Part shown: in pieces, positions 8,846 to 16,451 of the stretch
Numbering within the stretch: the first letter of the stretch is position 1
Layout: every line of letters begins with the position of its first letter
Assembly: GCA_021325255.1 (NCBI GenBank)
Contig: JAJPHP010000050.1
Span: 56,757 to 120,756 of the forward strand
Length of the DNA: 64,000 nucleotides
Direction of reading: 5' to 3'
From: Nitrososphaerota archaeon
Lineage (GTDB): Archaea; Thermoproteota; Nitrososphaeria; Nitrososphaerales; CADDZS01
The notes under the pieces: generated by a model
The model's input: only the letters and a program-made list of their open reading frames with translations
Database searches by the model: none
Told to the model about the DNA's origin: nothing
Program-made: the position numbers and the translations under genes

Positions 8846-9376
8846 TTGATACAGAGGCAACACCATGTAAAAATCTTCCTTCTAGATCAACCGCCCAAGG
8901 CAGAAGTGATAGATTTAGCTCTGCACTTGGTCTCTGAGGCTGGCATTTCGACTGCTCTTGCTGGAAGTGCAAGCTGCAACGTTGGTTTCAACCCTGCGAG
9001 AGATCAGTGGGATGCTAATGCAGTGCTTTCAAATTGCGTCGATCGACTTCACGAAACGGATCGGCCGTCGCTGATTCTAAGTGCAAGAGACATGTACGTC
9101 GACTTTCTGAACTTTGTCTTCGGTCTGGCGAGGAGAGACAGGCAAGCTGCCGTAGTTTCCTGGCACAGGTTAGAGCATAGCGACCTAAGAGTCTTTGGAA
9201 GCAGGCTCGCGAAGGAGATTGTTCACGAGATAGGCCATCTAGAAGGGCTTGCGCACTGCTCTAACCCAGACTGCGTAATGTGGTTTTCCAACACTTTAGA
9301 GGAGACTGACCGAAAGGAAGCAAAATTCTGTGACGGCTGCAATTATACGAGAGCGGCAAGAGGGGAGCAGACGTAA
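8846..9376 (+). CDS. amzA: Archaemetzincin (zinc metalloprotease)
   Basis: A zinc-dependent metzincin peptidase of 176 aa, the usual length for archaeal AmzA. The signature is intact: HEIGHLEGLAHC at 127-138, then C143, M145 (the Met-turn region) and CDGC at 162-165, which matches the archaemetzincin pattern with an extra four-Cys zinc site. The physiological substrate of the family is not known to me. The start is a TTG with a GGAGG very close upstream, so a slightly later initiation is possible. The gene is monocistronic, divergent from the surface-protein gene, and probably cytoplasmic since no signal peptide is seen. Confidence 0.93.
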   Translation: MIQRQHHVKIFLLDQPPKAEVIDLALHLVSEAGISTALAGSASCNVGFNPARDQWDANAVLSNCVDRLHETDRPSLILSARDMYVDFLNFVFGLARRDRQAAVVSWHRLEHSDLRVFGSRLAKEIVHEIGHLEGLAHCSNPDCVMWFSNTLEETDRKEAKFCDGCNYTRAARGEQT

Positions 9377-9810
9377 GAATGTTCGATAATAAGGAGAAGG
9401 CTGCCCAATTTTCCAAGCAAAGTGTGTAAAATCGTACGCTCCGTCTGACTGCGGGGCTTGCGAGTGCGGCTTCGGCCATAGCCAAAGCATGATGTTAAGG
9501 CGCCCGCCCGCGTGTGTGAGCGCTTCGACTATTGAGAGTATAAAAGGAAAAAGCCATTGCAACAAACGAAACTGGTATTGCTGATTCATCGCATCGGGGC
9601 AGTCGAATTTTTCTTCACTCCAGTTACCGTTGAATCCCTCTCAAGGTAATCTGCCGAGAATCATGATTCTTGTTCAAGGGAGGAAGAAGACCCTTGCTTA
9701 CAATCAAGCCGGGATAACAGCAGAAAGAGATAGAAGAAAAGGAAAGCCGCCGGTAATCGGGCCCTCCTTACTGGATTTGCAGTCGCTGAGTGTTTTTTGA
9801 CGAATCTCTT
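9377..9810. other. 434-bp intergenic stretch with an orphan TATA box
   Basis: No convincing protein gene is seen between the archaemetzincin stop and the stop of the dppA-like gene. A clear TATAAAAGG box at 9539-9547 faces right, with AACTGG (9570-9575) and CCAGTT (9620-9625) closing a loop about 25 bases downstream. It may drive a short non-coding transcript; evidence is limited to these motifs. Confidence 0.3.
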
Positions 9811-11709
9811 TTACGAAACAGGCTGTGAGGAAATTGCAAAGAACCTCCTTCCTAAGAGCATTGCCCCGCGTACGAAGGGAATCATGACCATCACCATGGT
9901 CGCGATCATCGTGGTCATCGCCAGTAGAGCAATTGGCGTTTCAAGAACCAGCGCCCCCGAACCGCCTGAAGTAGTCAATGTGGTCGAAGCTCCTATGACT
10001 GGATCAAAGATGACGTAACCATAGAATGGATTTGGATGGATAACATAGTTCTGCACGTTGCTCGTGGCGCCTTCCAGCACATCAGGGTAATACAGTAATG
10101 CGCCGTATGCCTGCGTTAATATCCTGGTCTGGATCGCATTGGAAAGAGGTAGAATCTGAGACTCATTCGCCACAGCCAATTGGTTGAGCATTGATGTGAG
10201 ATTGCTATCTCTGATATGCTGGAGGTTCCACTGGAAGTACCCAATGTTTGCAGAGTTATAGAACTCACCCATAATGCCATACGCGCTCAGAGTTCCAGTT
10301 CCACCCCAGTCGTGGAAGGCAAGGTCCCAAGTGCCGTTTCCGTCAAGAAGTATTCCTGCCGCGGTCGAGAAAGACTCCTGGTCTATTGTAGTGTTGATCC
10401 CTGCCGACTGCAGATTGGCCGCCACGTCTTGAGTGACCTGTAAGAAGTTTGGCGTGAACGAAGCAGTCAGTATCTTGAGATTCAGACCGCTCGAATACCC
10501 CGCCTGCGCCAGCAGCTGCTTTGCCTTCGTGATATTTCCGTTAGGTGGATAAGCTGCGGAGAGGTTTGCGTTCCAAGCGTCCTGCGCAGCAGGAGGTATA
10601 GGCCCGACCGCTGGTTGCGCGTAGCCTAGTTCAATGTATTGTACGATTGCGCTCCTGTTGATTGCGTAGTTTATGGCTTGCCTGACGAGTGGGTTGAGCA
10701 ATGCGTGATTGGTGTAGTTTGGGTCTACGTCAATCGATATAGTGATAAATTCGTTCGGCTTTCCAACGACGACGCGTACGCCAGATTGGCTGGAGAGGCG
10801 CTGCGCTTCCTGAGCGTTCAATTCAACCAGCTGCGCCTGCCCGCTCTGGAGCTGAAGAGCCCTCACCGAGGCGTCCGGAACTACCTTGAGTATAATTGTC
10901 TGTATTGTTGGTTTCGGACCCCAGTAAAGGGGGTTTGCTTTGAGCGTAATGTGGTCATTCTGCACCCAATCGACAAAATTGTATGGTCCTGTGCCTACCG
11001 CGTACTGACTCCCAAACTGGCTACCATACTTCTGTACGGCGGTCGGCGAAACAATGCCTTCTCCCAGTGCAAGGTTGCGGAGGAAATCTGAACTAGCATT
11101 GTGTAATTTAATCACAACCTGATAGTTGCCGGTTGCAGTCACGTTTGCAATGTCGGCGACCTGACCATACCTTGCAGTTCCGGTTCCGTTAAGCATTCTG
11201 TTGAAGGTGAAAACCACTGCCGAAGCGTTGAATGGTGTACCGTCCTGAAAGAGAACATTCTGGCGGAGATTGAAGATGTAATCTGTTGAGGTCTTTTCGG
11301 TCCAATTTACTGCAAGATCTGGGACTATGCTTCCGTTGAAGGCTTGCGCCGTCAATCCCTCATAGACTTCTGTCTGGACGGTTCCAGTGATAGGTCCAAA
11401 TTGAACATTCATCGGATCTCCAGGAGCTCCTCGATCCGTCGAAACATCTATTGTGAGTGTCCCGGTTGGAGTCGCGGACGAAGATGTTGTCGATTGACTC
11501 GTAGAGCTGCTACTGCTAGTTCCAGAAGACGTGGGAGTCGATGAGCTCGAACTAGCTACGCTGCTCGTGCTGCTGGAACTCGTGGAGGTCGAAGGTGTGG
11601 TGGTCTTGGCAGGAGTTAACGCAATGTACCCTCCGACGGCTATGATTATGATAATAACTACTACAACAACGATTCCTACGGTCCTGGAGATTGCTTTTCT
11701 GAACGACAT
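9811..11709 (-). CDS. dppA: Peptide/opine-type ABC solute-binding protein (DppA/OppA family)
   Basis: Extracellular substrate-binding protein (SBP family 5), 632 aa. It has an N-terminal membrane span (about 10-30), a Ser/Thr-rich linker to about residue 85, the binding domain with family hallmarks (VYEGLTAQ, DGTPFNASAVVFTFNR, VGTGPYNFVDW, AINYAINRSAIV), and a second hydrophobic span near the C-terminus (about 583-610) with a basic tail. Two anchors on an SBP are unusual. The matching permease/ATPase genes dppBCDF lie 9 kb away beyond the hydantoinase genes. A TATA-like TAAATATT lies about 24-31 bp before the ATG. Ligand unknown; peptides or cyclic amides are plausible from the context. Confidence 0.9.
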   Translation of the reverse strand: MSFRKAISRTVGIVVVVVIIIIIAVGGYIALTPAKTTTPSTSTSSSSTSSVASSSSSTPTSSGTSSSSSTSQSTTSSSATPTGTLTIDVSTDRGAPGDPMNVQFGPITGTVQTEVYEGLTAQAFNGSIVPDLAVNWTEKTSTDYIFNLRQNVLFQDGTPFNASAVVFTFNRMLNGTGTARYGQVADIANVTATGNYQVVIKLHNASSDFLRNLALGEGIVSPTAVQKYGSQFGSQYAVGTGPYNFVDWVQNDHITLKANPLYWGPKPTIQTIILKVVPDASVRALQLQSGQAQLVELNAQEAQRLSSQSGVRVVVGKPNEFITISIDVDPNYTNHALLNPLVRQAINYAINRSAIVQYIELGYAQPAVGPIPPAAQDAWNANLSAAYPPNGNITKAKQLLAQAGYSSGLNLKILTASFTPNFLQVTQDVAANLQSAGINTTIDQESFSTAAGILLDGNGTWDLAFHDWGGTGTLSAYGIMGEFYNSANIGYFQWNLQHIRDSNLTSMLNQLAVANESQILPLSNAIQTRILTQAYGALLYYPDVLEGATSNVQNYVIHPNPFYGYVIFDPVIGASTTLTTSGGSGALVLETPIALLAMTTMIATMVMVMIPFVRGAMLLGRRFFAISSQPVS

Positions 11710-11732
11710 TAGGTTCGGAAAAATTGCGTCTC

Positions 11733-11740
11733 AATATTTA
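11733..11740 (-). promoter_or_regulatory. TATA-like box of dppA
   Basis: TAAATATT on the minus strand, 24-31 bases upstream of the dppA start codon, fits an archaeal core promoter giving a leaderless mRNA. Confidence 0.5.
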
Positions 11741-11832
11741 AGACTATTTCGCGATATTAATTGCAGGTTACATTGCTCACCGGCAGTGCACGAGAGCTAG
11801 AAAACTTCTCCTTACCTGGACCGCATGCGAAA

Positions 11833-12924
11833 TCAGGAATTCCCTTGCCGTTTCGCCAATACTTCCACCGGGACATAATTTAGGTCATAGCCAAAATATC
11901 TTGGACCCGCGACCTCTATTCCCATCTTGGTTCTCCAGATCGGGGCTGCGGGGATGCCAATCACTGCAACCCTCTGCCCGTACCGCAACTCCTCAGTAGT
12001 GATGGGTACGAGCGTCTCAGAGTTGAGCACAGTTATGATGTCTGGGACTGTTGCAAGTACTCTGCTCCCGACTCGGCAGACTAGATTTTCATTTTGGAAA
12101 GTGATCTTGCACGAATCCCTGCTGAACTGGTCGGATCCTTGCATCAAAACATCCCCCTTGTTGAAACCTCCTACCGTGTGCCTGTTTACATCTGTGATCT
12201 TTCCCTTGAACATGATGACCCCATTTACGAGCGTTGTGAGTGATTCCAACCTCTCCTCCCCCGCTCGAGCCTTGCTGAGCACCGCGCCTATTCTTTGAGA
12301 GAGGGAGATGGTCCCGCCTATGCAACACCTCTTTGCTGTCTTTCCGTCCATGCCAAATGTAGCAACACAAGACCTTGCGCCCATAAGGCTCGTAGTGGTC
12401 CTTGCGATCTTTTCAGCCCAAAAAGTGTCCACAGCTTCAACCATGACCCTGTTTCCTCTTTCATCCATCAAGGCTAGTGGACTTGCCACGAGCCCATTCA
12501 GGTGAAAAGAGGTCATCTGTGTCTCCGGGAATGCCCGCCCCATAGAGTCTGCATCTATCATTGGAATTCCGAGGGAGGCGGCCGCAACCATTGGCACCAT
12601 GGAGTTAGACCCACCCACCTCCACTGCGCTAACTGCTGTAGCCTTGAGCCCCATTTTCTCGCAGAGAAACTCAACGACGAGCTTCGGAGCGTCCAGCTGA
12701 CCAAATTTTTCAAGTCCCACGACGGGCGCGCCCATTTCTCCCAAGGGGACTATGAAGTCACTTTCCTGAAGTTCATCGAGAGACTTTAGCAGGACGTCTC
12801 CATACACGCAGATCGCATTCTTTAGCAGGAGAATCCCAGTTTCGACGTTGCCTCCGCCTCCTGCACCTAGCACCGAAGCTCCGAGTGCAATGTCATCTAC
12901 ATCATTTGTTGAGATTACTCTCAA
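11833..12924 (-). CDS. DUF917 family protein (thiohydantoin/hydantoin-associated)
   Basis: A 363-aa protein of the DUF917 family, full length. Recognisable segments are LGAGGGGNVETG near the N-terminus, VPLGEMGAPVV, EVGGSNSMVPMVAAASLGIPMIDADSMGRAFPE, and a C-terminal half with GKITDVNR and PDIITVL. Members are typically encoded beside HyuA-type hydantoinase/oxoprolinases; I recall one renamed for S-methyl-thiohydantoin desulfurase activity, which would suit this setting but is not proven here. It is divergent from the 530-aa HyuA-type gene, with a shared 176-bp promoter region carrying a perfect inverted repeat, and lies upstream of dppA on the same strand (123 bp). Confidence 0.85.
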   Translation of the reverse strand: MRVISTNDVDDIALGASVLGAGGGGNVETGILLLKNAICVYGDVLLKSLDELQESDFIVPLGEMGAPVVGLEKFGQLDAPKLVVEFLCEKMGLKATAVSAVEVGGSNSMVPMVAAASLGIPMIDADSMGRAFPETQMTSFHLNGLVASPLALMDERGNRVMVEAVDTFWAEKIARTTTSLMGARSCVATFGMDGKTAKRCCIGGTISLSQRIGAVLSKARAGEERLESLTTLVNGVIMFKGKITDVNRHTVGGFNKGDVLMQGSDQFSRDSCKITFQNENLVCRVGSRVLATVPDIITVLNSETLVPITTEELRYGQRVAVIGIPAAPIWRTKMGIEVAGPRYFGYDLNYVPVEVLAKRQGNS

Positions 12925-12995
12925 AATCGAACTGGGCTCTTTTTTCCTTTAGCAAAGAAAAGTTCGCTGTCGGCGGAAATTTAAGTATTGGTTGA

Positions 12996-13016
12996 TTTGA
13001 AGACTCTCACTTCAAA
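12996..13016. repeat. Perfect 7-7-7 inverted repeat in a divergent promoter
   Basis: TTTGAAG-N7-CTTCAAA lies in the middle of the region between the DUF917 gene and the HyuA-type gene. An AAATTTAA box for the leftward gene is at 12977-12984 and a TATAAA for the rightward gene at 13064-13069. A shared operator for the hydantoinase island is the simplest reading. Confidence 0.5.
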
Positions 13017-13063
13017 CGAATCTCTTGGAACAAAAAGAACTTTAAGCGATTTCTCACTCTGGT

Positions 13064-13069
13064 TATAAA
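13064..13069 (+). promoter_or_regulatory. TATA box of the 530-aa HyuA-type gene
   Basis: TATAAA 32-37 bases before the ATG at 13101; a good match to an archaeal TATA element in sequence and position. Confidence 0.5.
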
Positions 13070-13100
13070 CTCGCCGTAAGAGAGGAATAGTTTTTCTTTC

Positions 13101-14693
13101 ATGATTCAATACAGGGTCGGGATAGATGTTGGCGGGACGCACACCGATTCTGTCATTCTGGACAGTGAGAACAAAGTTGTCCGTGTGGCGAAGGTCAACA
13201 CTACAAGGGATGTCATCACAGGAGTATACAATGCTCTCCAATCCGTGCTAACGAAATCTTCCATGGATCCAAACAAAGTTATCGCCGTTATGTTTGGAAC
13301 TACCCATTGCACAAACGCTATCGTCGAACGAAAGAGACTTGCGAAGGTAGGATTGTTACGCATTGGCAAGATCTCCACATCTGGAATACCTCCACTCTTT
13401 AATCTTCCAAAAGACTTGGTGGATTCCATAGCACCCATTGCAATCATGATCAATGGCGGACATGAGTACGATGGAAGGGAGATAATTCCACTCGATGAGG
13501 GTGAAGTTCACAGGTCTGCGCATGCATTCAAGAATGACAATGTCAGATCAATTGCGATATCTTCGGTCTTTTCACCCGTGAGTGATTCTCACGAGCAAAG
13601 AGCAGCCAGAATCATCTCGAGATACCTGCCCGGCGTGCCGATCTCTCTTTCCTCCGAGATTGGTAGCATCGGCCTCATAGCAAGAGAGAACGCGGCTCTG
13701 CTCAACGCCGCTCTCGTCGATGTGGCAGACTCCGCAATCGTCTCTTTTGAGCAGGCAGCGCATGAGGTTGGAATCACTCGGGCCAAACTCTTCCTCACGC
13801 AGAATGATGGAACACTGATGACGACAGACTATGCAAGAAAATATCCAGTCAGAACAATTGCTTGCGGACCTACGAACAGCATCCGCGGAGCGGCTTTCCT
13901 TACGGGAATTACTGACGGAATAATTGTAGACATCGGTGGGACGACAACACTCGTAGGAGTCCTTTCGAAAGGATTCCCAAGAGAATCTGGAGTGCCGGCT
14001 AACATCGGGGGAGTCTCGACCAATTTTCGCATGCCCGATATTCTTGCTGTGGGGTGCGGTGGAGGTACGGTGGTTCGGATTGCTGAGAACAGCGAGGTCA
14101 GGTTAGGTCCAGATAGCGTCGGATACGAGCTCACCGAGAAGGGAATGAGTTGGGGCGGGAGCTACTTAACCACGACTGACATCGCACTTGCAAACGGATA
14201 CTTTACAATTGAGGACGATGGAAAGTGCGACCCTTCTCGACTGTCCTCTCTCGACAGGGAGCTTACAAAGAAAGTTTCAGAGAAGATAATTCAGATGGTC
14301 GAAGATGCCGTTGATAGAATGAAGACTACCGCAGCTCCGGTAGATGTCGTGCTCGTCGGCGGCGGTGGGATAATCATCCCCAAGTCGTACTATTCTTCGT
14401 TTGCTGGGGCGTCGCGAGTGATAAGGCCTGAACTTTTCCAATATGCGAACGCGATAGGCGCGGCAATAGCACAAGCAAGCGGTGAAGTGGATAGGATTTT
14501 TTCGTATGAGAACAGCACCCGCGAAAGAGTCGTTGATCAGGCAGTCGAGATGTGCAAGGCGGAAGCTACAAAGGCCGGAGCTGTCCCAGAAACAGTGAGA
14601 GTCGTGGAAGTGGAGCAGATCCCATTGGGTTACATTTCAGCAAAAGCGCTCAGAATTAGGGCGAAAGCAGTTGGAGACCTCGCTCTTACGTGA
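13101..14693 (+). CDS. Hydantoinase/oxoprolinase family protein, short HyuA-like
   Basis: An ATP-dependent ring-opening enzyme subunit of the ASKHA fold, 530 aa. The N-terminal phosphate loop is IDVGGTHTDSV, then GTTHCTNAIVERK, a second glycine-rich loop IVDIGGTTTLVGVL (about residues 274-287), and adenosine-binding LVGGGGIIIP (about 417). It is about 150 residues shorter than classical HyuA, as is usual for versions paired with DUF917 proteins, and here the DUF917 gene is its divergent neighbour. It runs toward hyuB, and the two stop codons abut with no base between them. Likely cytoplasmic. Substrate unknown: hydantoin, oxoproline or a related cyclic amide. Confidence 0.87.
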   Translation: MIQYRVGIDVGGTHTDSVILDSENKVVRVAKVNTTRDVITGVYNALQSVLTKSSMDPNKVIAVMFGTTHCTNAIVERKRLAKVGLLRIGKISTSGIPPLFNLPKDLVDSIAPIAIMINGGHEYDGREIIPLDEGEVHRSAHAFKNDNVRSIAISSVFSPVSDSHEQRAARIISRYLPGVPISLSSEIGSIGLIARENAALLNAALVDVADSAIVSFEQAAHEVGITRAKLFLTQNDGTLMTTDYARKYPVRTIACGPTNSIRGAAFLTGITDGIIVDIGGTTTLVGVLSKGFPRESGVPANIGGVSTNFRMPDILAVGCGGGTVVRIAENSEVRLGPDSVGYELTEKGMSWGGSYLTTTDIALANGYFTIEDDGKCDPSRLSSLDRELTKKVSEKIIQMVEDAVDRMKTTAAPVDVVLVGGGGIIIPKSYYSSFAGASRVIRPELFQYANAIGAAIAQASGEVDRIFSYENSTRERVVDQAVEMCKAEATKAGAVPETVRVVEVEQIPLGYISAKALRIRAKAVGDLALT

Positions 14694-16433
14694 TTATTGG
14701 CCCCTTAGTTTTTTCGTCTCCGCCCAGTCTATCTCGTCTTTGGAGGTAAGGCTAACCCCATATAGAGACTTGGCTGCCTCGATTGAAACATAACCGTCCA
14801 GAACATCTTCGAGGACCGCTTCTGGATCCCTTTCCATAGGATTGCCATAGCCGCCGCCGCCCGCCGTTTCAAGGGTGCACCACTCCCCCTTCCTCGCCGG
14901 AAATCTAAAAGTTCCTACCCTCTTTTCTTGAGCGGTGCCGCGAAAGATGTAGAGGCCGCTTGGGTCTGTGCCTTGTCCCCCTGCCAGGCCCCACGTTCGA
15001 GTCTTGCTCTTTTTCATTACGGAGAGGAGTTCGCCGTCGAAAACAAATCTAATGTCCCTGCGGAGGCCGAGTCCACCCCTAAACTTCCCTGCACCTCCAG
15101 AATCCTTCCGGAGCTCAAGGCGCTCAATGAGCATCCCGGTTCGCATCTCAAGCACCTCAATCGGAGTGTTTCTCCCGATCCCAACCGAATGGTGTTGCAA
15201 GGCATTCGCCCCGTCGTGGTTAGGTGCAGCCCCCCAACCCACAGGCTCGTTGTTACTAAGGGCATAGAACTTTCCTGTTTCAGGGTGAATCCCGAGCATC
15301 ATGAATCCTGGCAGGTCTCCACCCGAAGAGGCAGAGATGTACTCGCTGAGGCCCTGCGCCACCGCCTTGTAAACGAGTTCGAGTGCCACAATTCCGGTCC
15401 AGAGAGTAAATGTTGGCGCGGGATATACCGCGTGGAAAAGCGAGCCGGGGGGCGCCTCTACCTTGAGAGGGCGATAGTTACCAGCATTTGAAGGCAGTTT
15501 AGGAGTGGTGAGTGATTTGAAGACAATCTTGCAGAGCGAGTGAGTCCCTCCAAACGGCATGTTCACCGGTCCCCTTGCTGCGCCCGCTGATCCAGCGAAG
15601 TCAACCTTAAACTCCCTTGCAGAAATGCTGACAGTCGCTTTCATTGGAATGAGTTCATCCGAGATGCCATCATCATCGAGAAAATCTTCCGCCGACCACG
15701 TGCCGTGTGGGAGCTTTGCAAGGGCATCAAGCGAGTATTTTTCACCCGACTCGTAGAGTCTCGAGATTGTCTCTCTTACCGCAGAAAGCCCGAATTTCTC
15801 TACGATTTGATGGATGCGCCTTTCTCCAGTGCGTATAGAGGACACTTGGGCATTCAAATCTCCCATTATTGCCTCTGGCATTCTCGAGTTGAAACGCATG
15901 ATCTCCAGGATTTCCTTTACAGGCTCCCCTTTCCTGTACAATCTGGTTCCCGGGAAGACTATGCCCTCCTGATGGATGCTCGTTGAATCCAAGACGTATC
16001 CGGGGTCCTTGGCGCCAAGGTCCATCCAGTGTGCTCTAATTACTTCAAACCCAATCAGCTCACTTGATCTGTAGTTGCTGAAGATAGGAGCGAAGAGAGT
16101 TGCATCGTACGTATGAGCCGAATTCCAGTAGGGATAGTTCATGAAGTAAATATCGCCAGAGTCTAGATCTTCCTTGCCTACGTACTCTATGGCTTTCCTT
16201 ACCGCATAATCGTTAGCCCCGATGAAAGATGGAACCCCTGGGGCCTCAACGACCAAGTCTAGGTTATCGTCGTATATCGATATCCCGAAATCAAGTACGT
16301 CGTAAATGACCGGGTTGAACGCCGTTCTAATCAGGGTCCTGCGCATTTCTTCCGCTGCAGAGGCTAGATGACTACGGATGATTTCGGATGTAATCCCCGA
16401 AGTCTTGGCGCCTGCTTTCTTCCTAGTCCTCAT
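14694..16433 (-). CDS. hyuB: Hydantoinase B/oxoprolinase subunit
   Basis: The HyuB-type subunit (579 aa) of an ATP-dependent hydantoinase/5-oxoprolinase or acetone-carboxylase-related complex. Motifs seen: RTAFNPVIYDVLDFGISIYD, GDIYFMNYPYWNSAHTYD, FAGSAGAARGPVNMPFGGT, LRKDSGGAGKFRGGLG and GGGGYGNPMERDPE near the C-terminus, all typical. Length matches the family. The gene lies 18 bp downstream of the 685-aa hyuA on the same strand, so the two encode partners of one enzyme. HyuB supplies the hydrolytic/amide-cleaving part while HyuA activates the substrate with ATP. Confidence 0.93.
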   Translation of the reverse strand: MRTRKKAGAKTSGITSEIIRSHLASAAEEMRRTLIRTAFNPVIYDVLDFGISIYDDNLDLVVEAPGVPSFIGANDYAVRKAIEYVGKEDLDSGDIYFMNYPYWNSAHTYDATLFAPIFSNYRSSELIGFEVIRAHWMDLGAKDPGYVLDSTSIHQEGIVFPGTRLYRKGEPVKEILEIMRFNSRMPEAIMGDLNAQVSSIRTGERRIHQIVEKFGLSAVRETISRLYESGEKYSLDALAKLPHGTWSAEDFLDDDGISDELIPMKATVSISAREFKVDFAGSAGAARGPVNMPFGGTHSLCKIVFKSLTTPKLPSNAGNYRPLKVEAPPGSLFHAVYPAPTFTLWTGIVALELVYKAVAQGLSEYISASSGGDLPGFMMLGIHPETGKFYALSNNEPVGWGAAPNHDGANALQHHSVGIGRNTPIEVLEMRTGMLIERLELRKDSGGAGKFRGGLGLRRDIRFVFDGELLSVMKKSKTRTWGLAGGQGTDPSGLYIFRGTAQEKRVGTFRFPARKGEWCTLETAGGGGYGNPMERDPEAVLEDVLDGYVSIEAAKSLYGVSLTSKDEIDWAETKKLRGQ

Positions 16434-16451
16434 TTTTGATCTCCCTTCTTC

